From: Atrichornis clamosus
Lineage: Eukaryota; Chordata; Aves; Passeriformes; Menuridae
Assembly: GCA_013400975.1 (NCBI GenBank)
Contig: WBMZ01011903.1
Location: 94,546 to 158,545 of the forward strand
Length of the DNA stretch: 64,000 nucleotides
Reading direction: 5' to 3'
Position 1 is the first letter of the stretch. Every line of letters begins with the position of its first letter. A program made the position numbers and the translations under genes. Below are positions 1-12,719 of this stretch, one piece after another. Under the pieces are notes generated by a model. The model saw only the letters and a program-made list of their open reading frames with translations. It was not told the origin of the DNA and did no database searches.

Positions 1-440
1 CTATGCTTTTAACCCTGATGTGTAACTTCCAGGGCTGTTTTCTAGTACAGATCAAACCCAACCAATAGACAAAGACCTTCCAATTTCTCAGTATTAAAAA
101 TCAGCAGCAAAAGTTTAGATCCAAAAAGGAAAAAAAAATCAAATTGTGCAAACAAGGAATTGATGCCTGGTATAGAGTATTTTGGGACCTGTGTTTCCCC
201 AGGTGCATGTATTAGCTCTGATTCCTTGCTGAGTGTCCAAGTGTAGGCTTTGTTTCCCAGCATCCCTAACCACCCATGGGGTAAGAAGCAGATTTTTTTT
301 GTCTTGAAAAATACATTTCTCTGTGAGAATACTTGGCAATTTGCAGAAAGATGGAAGGGTTGTGGGTGGGAAGTAACAGGAAAGTACAGGAGGCAAATGA
401 GAAACGGCTGATTTATTCTGCTGTAATAAAGGTCCAGAAG
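1..440. other. Non-coding, no feature seen
   Basis: AT-leaning single-copy sequence. Short open frames on both strands lack coding character and resemble no known protein. I see no repeat, promoter or RNA gene here. Confidence 0.6.
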
Positions 441-447
441 ATGTGGC

Positions 448-525
448 TCTTGTTCCCAGATTTATCACTGGTTTGCTCTGTGGCCTTGAACGAGCCATTT
501 CACTTCCTTCTGTCTTTGCTTCTCC
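448..525 (+). mobile_element. MIR-type SINE core fragment (degenerate)
   Basis: The order of motifs follows the MIR core: a stretch like 'tctgccact', then 'gctctgtggccttgaacgag' where MIR has 'gctgtgtgaccttgggcaag', then a CATTTCACTTCC and CTGTCTTTGCTTCTCC segment matching the 'acttaacctctctgtgcctcagtttcc' part. Divergence is high, as expected for a SINE that was active in early amniotes. The 134-residue open frame across it (333-737) is incidental. A computed alignment to MIR consensus sequences would settle the call. Confidence 0.55.
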
Positions 526-539
526 TCCTGCTCTTTGGC

Positions 540-3100
540 CCTCGAGCTTATGAGCTCTCCACGGCGAGCGGGCTCTGCCTTGTGCTTTGCAGCAGGATCA
601 GCTCCCACAGCCCTGAGCTCCTGTTTGTGTGTGGTTGGGACCTCTGTGTTGGTACAGAACCACATGTGCAGGGAGCTGGGATCCTCAAGAGATGCATAAT
701 AAATAATGGATATTTGAAAAAATGCAGAAATTTTTAAAAAAGGAATTAAAGGAAATAACCATTTCTAAGCTCTCAGAGGACTAACAGAAACACTAGCAAG
801 CTCATATTTTTTTCTTCATCCTGCAGCATTATCAAATCGCGGGATTGAAGGATGATGAGTTTGAAAGAACTATGTATTTTTTAATCTGTTTCCAAGAGTG
901 TGTGTGCACATGCATAAAATCCATGGTGCATTTTATAGGCCGGCCAAAAGGCACATGAGTGAAGCAGCACGTGATGCAGCCGTCGAAAGAACCCGTCACC
1001 CAGCCCAGGAAAAAAATTATGACTGTGGCTCTAACCATTTTTTATCGTTTCCATCTCTATTGACTGACATGTATTTTCTTCCTTCCCTGACCCAGAACAC
1101 CAGGACTCTGAAACTACTGAAATGTTTGCACAATCTTGAAGCATTTATTTAAAAGTTGCTTTTCCCTGAAGGGTAGGTACTACAGCCAGATTCAAAGTCA
1201 GATCAAAAAAAACAAACAAATACTATCTTTACAAGCCCTTCATATCGGTATGTACCAAAGGACCTATCAGCTTCCTTTTCTTCTTGGCACGCTGACAACA
1301 GTCCAGTGCCTCAGGCAGAGAGCTGGAGTACGTGTTTACAACCCTTTCAAATTCACAGGCCAAACAGGAAAAGAAGGAAAATGTCAAAAATTACAAATAA
1401 AACAGTTGATCTTCAAAAGCAACGAGGCCTGCAAATGAATAATTTTTAGGCATGCTGTATCGGATTTCTTAAATATTTGTCACAGCTGTGAGTTGCATAG
1501 TGCAGTGTTTGTTAACCTTAGAACTTGTCTTAAGTGCTCTCACGAATAAATTTATTTATACTGAAAAATCCAAGTGTCTTAATAACTAAAATGTTTTTCA
1601 GAGGAGCTTTTCCTCTTTTTTTTTTTTTAATGCTGCTGCAGTGAATACTTCCCCATGTGCTCAACATATTGTAGCTTTGCTTCAGCAGAGAGCAGGAGTG
1701 ATGATAGAGATAACATGAAGAGGGGGGAAAAAAGATGGGATTTGCCTATGTCTTGGGGTTTTGGCATGGACCCATTGTTACATGATGTCCTTTGCGTTAC
1801 AGGTGCATCATGGCCTTGGATGTTTTGCTTCTGAAACCTCTCTGGTCTTTATGGAGATCTTGTCTGAGGAACTGAGGCAGAGAAGGTTTTGCAGTGGTCT
1901 TGCATAGTTTAGAGACATCTTAGTTGGAGGCATCTGGTCCTGGTTAGTTTAGATTTCCCCTACAGCCAACGGGGAGAGACTGCAGCTCCACAGGGTGATC
2001 CTTCTTGTCCTAAGTCCCGAAGTTGCTCTGAGGAACTTATTTTTCCCCACTGGCTATTGTGGGATCCCGAATGACTACTTAGGATTAGACACTTCTGGAG
2101 TCACTGGAGATGAATCCTACTTCTCCCAGTTTCTTGGGGAAAGTGATAAAAAGCAGATGGATCTGAGTCCTAGTGCTCGGTCAGGTACTGAAGGCAGTGT
2201 GTGAGTGGTTTGGGTTTACCCCAAACCCCCAGAAGACAGTTTGCAGAGGAAAGTGTACAATCTGTGCAAAAGAAAGCACTGATGTTTTCTGCTAAATGTG
2301 GACAGGCAGATGCGATTTGAACAAGCCACTTTTTAGTTCCAAGTTATGTCATTTTGAAGGTAGAAAGAAAATGTTACAGCCTACACAGCCTATCAGATAT
2401 GGTTTGGGAAACCAACACAGCTTTTTAGCCGAGGAAACTATGGCAAGAGACTGAAAGCAGAGTACAACTAGTACCTGTCAGAAAATCTAGGGAGGAGTGG
2501 CCATCACGGGAAGTCTTCAATAATTAAATAAGGGGTTTTTTCCTCCTGCTTTTTGGTAGTGAAATGTGTCCTAAAATATCTTCTCATTTATACTCTGTGG
2601 ATCTGTAGACCTCGGTGTACCTCACAGATGACAATTTCAGGTCCAGGTGAAGGGTACAATTCCAAAGAGGGATCATCATCAGTCATCTGCTGCTGTGGTG
2701 CTGCTGCTGCCAGAGTATCTGTGCTAGCCAGCATGGTATTGATTAAGAAATCCTTACTGTGATGCACAGAGTAAAAGAGATGTATTTAAAACCGCTCTTT
2801 TGGCAGTAGTTGCAAACTTTTTTGTTTTGTTTTGTTGAGAAAAGCAATCCAATGTGAATAATCTTTTCCTGTAAATGCGTGGAAAACCTTTAATCAAATA
2901 CAAATTAGTTCTAGGCATGAGAAATAAATGTTTGATGAAAATGTATCTTAGTCATGGCACATAAATAGCTCTTCGCAGTCAATATATAATCTTGCATCAT
3001 TATGAAAGGAAGTGATCATTAAAAATATAATTTGGAGAGCAATATTTTACCTCCTAGTTGTCACGAGACCCCCTATTTCTGCACACAGTTCTGGACAGGG
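540..3100. other. Non-coding single-copy stretch
   Basis: No gene or RNA is recognisable. The sequence is AT-leaning with scattered homopolymers, such as a T run near 1614-1629 and TTTTG repeats near 2820-2836. CpG is sparse except for a few sites near 940-1010 (around the GGCCGGCC site and GTCGAAAG). Confidence 0.55.
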
Positions 3101-3111
3101 TTAATCCCCAA

Positions 3112-3165
3112 ATGACTTGCACCATTGTAAATCAGGAGTAACAAACCCTGACTTCAAGCAAAGGC
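3112..3165 (-). repeat. Ancient amniote interspersed repeat fragment
   Basis: On the minus strand this reads GTTTGTTACTCCTGATTTACAATGG (split here: GTTTGTTACTCC, TGATTTACAATGG, TGCAAGTCA). It resembles the 'ACTCCTGATTTACACCAGTG' motif that recurs in turtle, crocodilian and bird genomes as an old dispersed repeat. I recognise the motif but cannot name the family with certainty. Confidence 0.4.
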
Positions 3166-3199
3166 TCTTCGTGTAAAACACAGGAGTATCTAATCCTGT

Positions 3200-6100
3200 T
3201 GCCTGAGAAAAAAATGAAAATGTCTTAAGAAAATACAACTGCATTGGCACTGCAGAGAGAAAAAATAAAGCAAAATACTTTAAACTTCTAAAGTAATATT
3301 TCTTTTCAGCTTCACCTGTGCTTTTAGTCCTCTAAATCAGTAAGCTGTTATAAACGAAAATTATATGTTCCAATCTCCTGATGAATTGTGTACTGAGATT
3401 TTGCATTAGTAACCATGAGCATTTACACTTTCCTAAGATTAAAGGCAGTTTTCCAAAGCCATGTCTGCTTATTAATTAGTGTCTGATGAAGACAGATTGC
3501 AGACAGAAATAGTGGTTAGAAAATGGAGCTAACCTTTAAAACTAAATTAATCTCAGGTTTAATGGGTTTTAGTATGATTTACAGGTTTTGTACATTTTCT
3601 GGTAAATTTCCAATAGAAGTGAAAGTGGGTACAAGCACAAAAAAGGAAGGCTGAGTAAATATGGTGAGAGCAAAGCCTTAAGAATGGCAGATTCACTGTA
3701 ATCTGCTAGAATGGCCTTGTAAATCTTTGCAAGTGCACAATGAGGCGAGGGGTTTTGAAAGATCAGATCTTCCGCCCAGCACCACCTGGAGAGGGTCTGT
3801 TCCACCCCTGGAGCAGTCCCACCTTGGTACCAGTATGGACTAAACTCTCTCATGGCAACTCTCTCCATGAGGATGGGAACAGGACTAAGGCTGATCTGGG
3901 GCATCCTCAGGGGTATCTTTATAAATGGAAGTTTCTTCCTAACAAATAACTTTGTTTTGGGGGTTGTGATGCCTTACCCCTTGGAAATGTACCTGGGGCA
4001 ATTGAGTAGATTGTCTGCGCCTGGGAGAAAGTGAAAGCTGAGTTAACAGCAGTGTGACCCCACTGCTGTGTCTTAAACAGAGGCCATGAATTTTTTCAGC
4101 GTTCTCCTAAAATCAGCAGCTGTTTTATTTTCTAGCATTTAATTTTTATATTGTGCTGTCAGGCATCATGTGATGTTAAAAGCAATGATAACAAAGCATG
4201 AGGGAGAGTTGGCTTTGGGGGAAAACCTGTTCTTGTACAACTAGTTACCATGTGTTTCCATAAATCTGCAAATCTATTTCAATGTGCTTTGAACATAATC
4301 TGGGCCTAGTGAAATGCAGTCAATTATACATCCATTTTAATTGTAAACCAAGTTTCAGAATGCTTGTATTGTTACGTAAGTGCTTATAATTCTCCTATTT
4401 CTATCATATTTCCTTAGCACCTCATTTGAATTTACATGTATCTGAGGTCATAACTGGAATGGAGGTTCTGCTTTTGGTTAACTTTGGAGCATAGAACAGC
4501 TATCATGAGTTTAATGAAAACATTGTCATTTTAGGGGCTTGCTACAAAAAAGTCAGTGACTGTTCCCTTCTGCCGGTGCAGAACTGCTGTGTCATAATAT
4601 ACCATGGAACAATTGCCACTGCAGATGAGGGTAACAGTTACCCTAAACCAACGTGATTTCATGGGTCTGTGCCATGCTGGTCTTGTTTATGGTCCTTGAG
4701 GGTCTGGCCCAGCAGAGATGGGGCAGGTAGAGTTTGCTTGAAGAGGAAAGAAAAAACAGGGGAAATTGCAATAGGAAGTGAGATTAGAAATGTGCACCAG
4801 CTTTGGGGTACCCAGAACCCTTTTGCACTTAGGATTTTGACACTCTTCTAGGTCCATCAGAATCAGTTGGTTTTTATTTCTAATAAGTGAGGTCAGTCTA
4901 AGCTCTGTATTGGGAGAGTGGGTAAAGTCAACTCCAAATATCCCCACAGGTGATGGTTGGAAGCATAATTTTCAGTCCGTGCTTTCCCAGCATGGGAATG
5001 TGATTGTGTAGACAGCACAAACTGCAAATAAGGCTCCAAACTGCACTGTATTTCCAGCTCTGGAAACACACTAAAAGGCAAATAGCTCTGGTCTTATGCT
5101 TCATCTTGATTGATTTGATGTTGCTGCCAGAATTTAAAAAAAAAAGGGCTTTTTGTTTTATTCATTAAAATAAAATCTCCTTTAAATAATTTTAGAGTTC
5201 CGAGATAACAAACAGCAAGACAAAGATCACAGCTGAAGACTTTTATACAATCAGAATTGTTAGTCATTGTCTTTGAGCTTTGGATAAATAAATGATGCCT
5301 CAAAACAAGACCCTTGAAGGTGTTTTTATAAGGCCACAAATGTGTCAAGCAGACTTATTAGATGTGAAGGGAATGATTATTTGTACAAAGTGAAATGAAC
5401 ATGTGCAATAATATTGTAAAATGTTTATTAGTCTAGAGTGTGCTGAATTTTCCTAAAATATATCAGGTTCTCAGTTTGCACTTAATGTAGTGTTAGGTAT
5501 GACGCTATATCCTTCCTAGGCTATTTTCAGTGAGCGTTATGCTTTTTGCAGAGTAAATCACGGGTTTGTGTCCTTTATAACAAGGGTATTATCAAATGTG
5601 AGGCAATGCTACCTGTCTGGAGATCCAGTGTGAAAGAAAACATGCACTGATCAAAGGATGCCTGCTTGGATTTGTGTCTATTGAGCAAATCTTTACAGAG
5701 CCACTGGCATGCAAAGCTCTGGGAATGCTTGAGCATCCTTCTTCTTTGGTGGCTGTCGACGCAACTGGGCCCTGAGGTAGGAGATCCCTGGTAACTCTGT
5801 TCCTGCATGGCTCTAGCATCACATGTTACATTTCTAGTCAAAAGAGGGGATTCTGCCCAGTGATGGTTTTGAGGTGAGCAGAGCTATGAAGGGGTGTTTA
5901 GTTGCACTCTTCTGAGTCCCCTCCTTGTCACTTCTGCTCTACCATCAAGGCTTGATCTGTTAGTGTAGGGTAAGAGCAGTAATGCAATGACTTTGTTCAA
6001 CTGGTTCCCCACTGACCTACAGTCCCTTTTGCTTCACGTCTGCAGGGATAATGAGGCACCTGCATATTTTGTGGAGGTTTGGATTTAACCGCTGAGAACC

Positions 6101-8950
6101 TGGCTTAAATACTCAGTGATGCTCTGGGATGCTCTGTGTGCCACATCTGAGTTAGAAGTCTTGTGGGGGCATTGAACGTGGGGCCTTGGTGGTCTGTTGT
6201 GCCATTCTTAGGACGGATAAATTTTGCTGAGTTTTATTCTCTCCCTCTTCAATCAGAATATTGCTTCTGCAGTTGAGTTTTTTATTGGTTCAGTGCTCTG
6301 TCCCCTGAGTCCTTTAGGTGTTAAATGACACAGCCATTGGAAGATGGCAGCTGAAGTCATGCAGATTCATTTAGTCTTCTCTTCAGACATATACCCAGTT
6401 AGTGGACTTCAACCTGACAGGACTTTCAGTCCTTCTTCAGGAAGGACGTTTAGGAAATTTTTGCTAGCAGATAACCTGAAATAGAGCTTCCCACATTAAT
6501 GGCACAAAGCCTACACCAGATCTGGGATTTCTTACGGAAACCCTTCTTCAGACCATTCCTGTCCTAGTGGGATTAGCTTTCAAGATGATTGATAGCTGTG
6601 CTACTTTTTTCCTCCCTTATTGTGCCCTTCTCACGGATACAACTTAGAGGTGATATTGGTTGCAGAAACCTTTACATGAAAGTCTAGGATAAGTGTTATC
6701 CTTTTAATTTTTTTTTAAGGCACATGGTTCTGAAATGACACGTCTTAAAAATTCCTTGGGGAACTCCATGGAAGGCATCTACTTGGAGCTTGTATACTTA
6801 GACAAATTTTAATGCATTTCAGATAATTATCATGAGGTTATTCTTCAGCTCTGTCAGTTCAAAGAGCTGATTGGATTTAACAAAGAAATTAGGGGATCAC
6901 ACCTAGCTCATAAAGTTTGCAGTGAAATGTTTTCTGTGAAAGCCAGAACCAGGTGAAAATCACTTAGTTTCAGGTTTCATTACAAATTTGAAAACCATAT
7001 CTCAGGTTCACTGAAAGGTTGGTTAAGGGTCATGCTGCAGGGCCTGGTTTGGAATGAATGTGGCTGATTTATGTCGTTTGCAGCAGAACTTGGTTTCATT
7101 CATTACTTTGACCCAGGTTCAGAGGTCTGCTCCTCTAAGCTCTCCTTGTGTGTTGAAGTCAATGGGAATTCCCTCCACAGAGGCCTTGGAGGATCCATCT
7201 CCAGGAGAAACTCAAGTTTTTGATTGCTTTAAATGCTGGCTTTATTTCAACCCCTCACCACCTCCTCTGGTGGAAGTCAGCCTGATTCCATGCTCGCCAG
7301 ATGAACTGCTCTGTTGCCCCCAGGTGCAGATCCAACCTGAATTGCAGAACCCAGGAGTCAAGTAATCTAACCAGAAGGTTGCACAAATCCATCTGTGCTG
7401 AAATCCCTGACTCCCTCGCAGCCCTGCTAGAGGGTCCCATTGCCATTCCGCAGGCAGTCAGACCCACAGGTTAAAAGCTAGGCCCGTGTGCTCTTGGTTG
7501 AATATTAGCCAGATCTTTGACTAATGAGCATCTGGTTCCCCTTACCATTAAGGATATCCGTGCAACTCACAGACAAGGTCTTGCAGACCTGGCTGTTGAT
7601 ACAGAAGGATCAGTCACTTCATCTCCATTCCCCAGAGTTGCTGATCTTTCCCACTCATACTTCTAGGCGGTTCTTCATGTGTGTGTAGTGGAAAGGCAAG
7701 GAAAGAGTCATAAGACAGTATCATCTTGACACTTCTGAGACCCCAGAAACATCCATTGGAGCCTCATCACCAACTGGAACCTTCTTGTCTTGCCCTTTTC
7801 TAGTTATTAATCACTTGCAGATGCTCCCACAGCAGCATTCCTGTGGGAGACTGTCGACGTCAGCATGGATTCCTTGCCTCAGTCTTACCAGAGTAAGAAA
7901 AAAAGCTGCCCTGAAGTTCTCATTAATCCCTCAAAAGCAAGACCATTTACTCGTGTGGCAAACCTGGAAAGCTGGACTAGCAATTTGCCTTTGACAAGCT
8001 GCAGCAATGCTGAGCATGCATCTTGAAACCAGAGATTGGGCTCATTGAACTTGGTTCTTGGCACTGAGCTGGGATCTGTAAACATTAAACTGGAAATTAA
8101 CCTGGAAAGCTGATTGGTTTGCCCAGCCAACAAGGCAGAATTGAATTGCTTCACTTTAATTTCTGCTTTTACCTCCCTGGGAAAACCTTTGCTTCCCAAA
8201 TCAGTGGTGTAGCTGAGACATGAACCAGTCAAAACCTTCTCAACATTGGCTGGGATACCTGGGCTGGAAGGTGCATCCCAAAGATCAGATTATGACTGAA
8301 ATGTTGTCAGTTGGATGGGATCTTTGGGAGGTTCAAGCAGATGGGATTTATCTCCGGGGCTCAGGTGAATTCTGTAACACACAGTCAGTGGTCCCTGCCA
8401 TAGGGCTCAGCAGAACCATGGCTCCTGGTGACTGACTACCTGTGAGATAACCTTGTGCATATGTATTTTGGCCACTGGCAAACATGACAGGATTCAGCCT
8501 AGCTTAAACCTCCTTCTGGGTGGGTTACATTAATCCGAATTACCTCACGTTTGCTGCAGCCTGGGAACACACACAGGCTCTGGTGGTTCACATAATGTCA
8601 GGCTGGTTGTGCTGGGTAGTGCCAAAGTCCTCTCTTACACGGTAACTCTGCCACTGCTGGTGGTCAACAGGGCAGTCCAAGGAAAAACTACAGCAACTGG
8701 GCAAGCATCTGGTGATGTTTTTCCAGTATCACTCTTTTAACCTTCAACATTTTAAGGCTCAAACACGCATCAGACAAAGGTGGTGTTTTGTATTTAAGGG
8801 AGGAGGTTTTTCTCCTCTGAGGAATTTGGCTGATCACTTTTTGAACCCACATACGTTTCACAGCATTCCATGTGACGAATTCTTTAGCTTCACCAAGTGC
8901 TGTGGGAAGAGCTGTTTGCTTTCATTTCTGCTCGGTCTGCTCTTTGCTGT
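3200..8950. other. Non-coding single-copy stretch
   Basis: A long gene-free stretch. The open frames (for example 7054-7365 and 7885-8232) do not resemble proteins and have no plausible splice context. A small perfect hairpin (7-bp arms, 5-base loop) lies at 6429-6447. A short 'gaagtcaatggga' motif at about 7157-7170 is common in old archosaur repeats, but it is too short to call. Nothing else stands out. Confidence 0.5.
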
Positions 8951-8962
8951 TTTCTTCACTGT

Positions 8963-9150
8963 TTCCCAGGATGTGCTGGAAAGAAGAGTAAACAACTTAT
9001 CCCTACTCACTGTGGCCAGGATCCCACTGATCTCTGTCACATCCCATCTCAGTCATACCTTCTAATTTGAGAAGTCCTTCTCTATTGAATCACGCCCCAT
9101 GCAGCAGCTATTCAAGACCTTGGATTGTGCTTGTAATTTTGTTGGTCAAA
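8963..9150 (-). mobile_element. Old CR1 LINE 3' fragment
   Basis: Read on the plus strand, the order is GTGCTGGAAAGAAGAGTAAA, CAACTTATCCCTACTCACTG, ATCTCTGTCACATCCCATCT, then GTCATACCTTCTAATTTGAG. This follows the reverse complement of ancient amniote CR1 3' ends ('GGAAGAGTAAACAACTTTTCC', 'TTATTCACTTTCTCC', 'CTCTATCATATCCCCCCTCAGTCGTCTC', 'AAGCTGAA'). A decayed continuation resembling 'ATCATTTTTGTTGCCC' may extend to about 9150. The copy is far more diverged than the one at 13.7 kb. It encodes nothing intact, and the 117-residue frame over it is a by-product. Confidence 0.65.
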
Positions 9151-9169
9151 ATGTGGATGCATGTAAAGA

Positions 9170-10000
9170 TCATAAGAATCAGAATTTTTTATTCAGGTCT
9201 CTTTCCACTCATAACTTCGAAGAACAATTCCTGTGAAAAAATAAAGCTGTCTGTAATAAGTCTATAATATTATAATAAATAAAGATATCTAAGCCCAGAA
9301 GAATATGCTTTGTTTCATGCTGATGCCCTCCCCAGCTCTTCTTTTTCTCATGAGTCAAACCACCACCAGTAATGCTCCTTATTACTGATTGTCTCTGTTC
9401 TTTGTATATCTGAGCCTTGGGAATGAAGGATAGGGTGGCAAAACATGGTATGAAGAAGCTCTCTACAAAGTTAATGGAGAGAAGGGGGTGGTTTGTTCTT
9501 TTAGAAAACGTGGTCGGTTTTTCCCTTTTATCAGAGATTATTCCTGCTCATTGTCTTAAAAGGCTCAGACTGTTTAGCACTTGAAGGTTCCAGGGTGGGG
9601 TAGGGAAGATGTTCAGAATGCCTGTTCTGTGTTCAGACACACTGAGCAGTAACCCAACGCCCAACCTCTGTGTGGCCTTTCTGTTTTACATGCTATGGAC
9701 AAGTACATTACTGTTTTAACAGTCAACTTCCTGTGAAAGGGAAAGCTGGATTTTTATTGATCTTGTGCTGTTTCAAATCCACCTACTCTCAGCTGCATGG
9801 TGTTCACTTGGAAAGCATCTGACGGGATGTTCCTGGAAAAACCTCACTCCACAGAACAAAACAATGCTTCTTTGTCTGTCGTCTTCTCACTGAGGCCAGT
9901 CAGCCCTATTGAATGAACCTCAGATGTTTTGACTTGTTCTTTGGTGAAAGTTTATATGACTTAAGCTATCTTTTTAGCCTTCCCGCCTTCCCCTTCGGGT
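9170..10000. other. Non-coding single-copy stretch
   Basis: No gene seen. An AT-rich patch (9262-9292, made of TAATA and AATAAA units) follows the CR1 fragment, and the rest is unremarkable. Confidence 0.5.
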
Positions 10001-10009
10001 TTCTTCTAA

Positions 10010-10240
10010 AGAACAAAGCCATTTGAATTAAATTGCTCTGTATTGGGATTTGAAACATTAATGAATGTTGTTTCAAAGTGTTATCTCATTTGGGGCCTTA
10101 GCTGACGAAGGGCCACCATTCTTGTGCCAGTAGAAGAGTCTCTGTGGCTTTGGGATTGTTTGCTATTTCTTTAAACAGATCGGCACTTTGAAAGGGTCAT
10201 TTGTTTCCATACATTTCTTATTATAAAAACAAAAATAATG
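10010..10240. promoter_or_regulatory. Candidate non-coding regulatory block
   Basis: A compact stretch with ATTAATGAAT, a CTGACGAAGG site, TTTGGGATTGTTTGC (forkhead-like) and AACAGATCGGCACTTTGAAAG, plus TCF/SOX-like TTTGAAAG and AACAAA motifs. It has no coding potential. The call is inference from motif density only. Confidence 0.25.
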
Positions 10241-10666
10241 AACAGCTAGAAGGCCAACATAAAGCAGCTGTATTATGTGTGCTGGGAGATGCAATGTGTA
10301 GTCTAGTTATTGAAATAGTAGACTGAGGATTATTAAAAAAAGAACCCTCACTACTATTTTTGAGACCTACAGGCATTGCAGCTGTTTATTTTATGTAGGT
10401 AAGAAGCCAAATTCTTTGCAGTGGAGCACCTCTGCTTCCTTGGAACCACAGAGATGAAGATGGCCTTCTGACATAGCGTATTAAAGATCTTCATTTAAAT
10501 AATGTGTGTGATGGTGCCACAATATGTCCCCAGATAAAAACCTTGGGATGAGACTTTCAAGCTTCCTCTGAAATCACAGTGCAAAGGCTGTGTGTAAAAG
10601 CAGATGTTTGCAGCATATGTATTTCCAGTGGAGTTCAATGGCAACAAATAATATGTTAAAAAAGGA

Positions 10667-10721
10667 TTTTTTTTCTTTCTTTTTCTTTCTTTTTCTTTCT
10701 TTTTTTTTCTTTTTTTTTTTT
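10667..10721 (+). repeat. Polypyrimidine tract, (TTTTC)n-like microsatellite
   Basis: About 55 bases made entirely of T and C, built from TTTTCTTTC units and T runs. Pure homopyrimidine stretches of this length often act as variable microsatellites and can adopt triplex structure. The minus strand reads as a lysine-rich frame (10574-10756), which is an artefact of the purine run. Confidence 0.9.
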
Positions 10722-10939
10722 GTTGTTAATAGAGGAAGCTGTTGAGTAGCATTCACAATAATGGGTGACTATGGTCATGTCAGGTCTTTTATTGATAAAA
10801 ATCCCTGGTCCCTGTGTCACTGAGAACAGTTTCTATAGGTACAAATGAGTTGGTATAAAGGAAGTCTGTATAATACACCAAGGGCTGGGTGGGAGATTAC
10901 TTCATTTAACTTCCACCTTGCTTTCTTTGAGGTCCTATT

Positions 10940-12660
10940 AAGCTAAATAATGGCAGTCTGTAAAATGAAGGAATGATTGAAGTGTGCCTGCAAACCAATT
11001 ATATCATCCTGGACGTGGTCTCCAGGACTCTTTGTGTATGTATATGTACCTGTATGTGAGTCTTGTCTCTCTCGGCTGGGACTCTGACTCTCTTGAAACT
11101 GCTGTTTTATGTGCAGCAGTTTATTGTGAGAGTCTATAGTTTTCAGAATTGTTGCTTTTATTCTGTCCCCCCTTCTTAACCACCAGTTGCATTTTGTGTC
11201 ATGAAAGATTTTCTGAAGGGCTGTGCTCCGAGTGTGGAGTTTAGAACCTGAACTTGTGTTTTGGTCCTCCGGCAAAATCCCTGTTAGTTCTGTGTAAAAA
11301 GATGGGGGGAAGAAAGAGGGAAAAGGAGGGGGAAAAAAAAAAAAGATGAAAAATATGTTTTGATGAATGTGGATCTTACATCAATTGCCTCTGGGAAAGT
11401 CATGGGTGAAAGTAATATCCAGGGTCAGGCATGGGAGGGAAAACATGAAAAGATACTTCACACCAAAGCCGAATACTGATTTTTTGCACAAGAGAGGGCA
11501 GGTTGGTGGGACCCACGATATCAGGTCATAACCCACTTAGTCCTTTCTTTGACTGAGAGCAATAACAGAGGGAAAGTTCAAAAATCCGTAGCAGACAGTT
11601 TTGTATTGAGACATGAGAGAAAGAAATTTCTTGCTCACATAGATTAAATATTGCCTTATAGAAGGCTGAAGCATTTATCTCTTTCATGTTTTGAGCCTTG
11701 ATATATAACAGAGGAGTTACTGAAAATTTCCATTGGAATGTCATTCTTTCTCATATGCAGTGGGACTCTTGGATCAGGCGATGTCATGGGAGAGGAAGTG
11801 TCATGGATCAGTGGAGTAAGGAGTCAAGAAATAAAACACCTTGCAGATTTGCACACTCATCAACTGCCCTTCTTTTAAGATGTGATGGAGTAGAGTAAAC
11901 ACAAAGCCAACATGTCTTTTCCTTGTTCTGTGAAGTGACTGTCTATGCAAGTTTGAGGTGGGGGAAGCCAGGGAAGAGTGGACCCCCACCAAACTACTTA
12001 TAAAGTCTTTTATCAAGTCTATATGTCATTCTGGTGAGGTTTAGGTTAAATAAATCTATCTCTGGCCCTTCATGAAACATGATATAATCACAGGGTTATG
12101 CCTTAGTAAACCATTTCTAGCCATCTAAATGCAAACAATAAATAGAACGGATTAAGTGAGACAGATGGGGCTGTGTAAATCATTAGAGGTTTAGTGCAGT
12201 AAGACTAAACTGGAAAAAAGTTATCCAAATAGGTGTACTGTGACATCCATGATCAAATCTGATCAAATACAAAAATCAGATGAGGCTATATAACATGGAG
12301 TTTGGCTCCTTGCTTGCCTTACACTACCTTCAATGACAGTCTGGTACAAAATCCCACAATTGTCTGTGTATGTTGCTTTTTATGAAAAATCCACTTAGAA
12401 GTGTTTGCTACGGATTGCCAGGTGATTAACTGATGTTTTAAAAATATCGTAAACTGTTAAGGAAGCCAACAAGTTGTGTAGAATCACAGCTTAGAGCTGG
12501 CCTTTCTGAGGGCTTTGAAATGGTCTGTGCCTCATGGTACTCATGTTCATCACCACATTACTACACATATTAATAATCTCTTGGCTCCTTTTAAAAAGCT
12601 TCTAAGTATAACCTTTGAAGGAAGTGAGATAGACATGTCTGTGTATCTGTCTGTTTTATA
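10940..12660. other. Non-coding single-copy stretch
   Basis: No gene recognised. The open frames at 10943-11275 (minus) and 11801-12016 (minus) do not resemble proteins. A purine-rich patch lies at about 11300-11346. Confidence 0.5.
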
Positions 12661-12667
12661 ATGGGAA

Positions 12668-12715
12668 TGTTGCTGTAGCTGTGATGATATAAAAATATAT
12701 TAGAGTTAAAAACCA
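12668..12715. repeat. Possible ancient amniote repeat fragment
   Basis: The series GTTGCTGTAGCTGTGATGAT followed by ATATTAGAGTTAAAAACCACC resembles a dispersed reptile and bird element containing 'TTGTAGCCGTGTTGGTC' and 'ATATTAGAGAGACAAGGTG'. The match is short and decayed, and the family name is uncertain. Confidence 0.35.
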
Positions 12716-12719
12716 CCCT

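Noticed and set aside
5765..5800. let-7-like phrase CTGAGGTAGGAGAT
   Set aside because: The seed is followed by mismatches and no let-7-type hairpin is visible.
7150..7175. GAAGTCAATGGGA motif typical of old archosaur repeats
   Set aside because: Too short, with no flanking homology that I can recognise.
10574..10756. Lysine-rich minus-strand ORF
   Set aside because: Direct translation of the polypyrimidine microsatellite.
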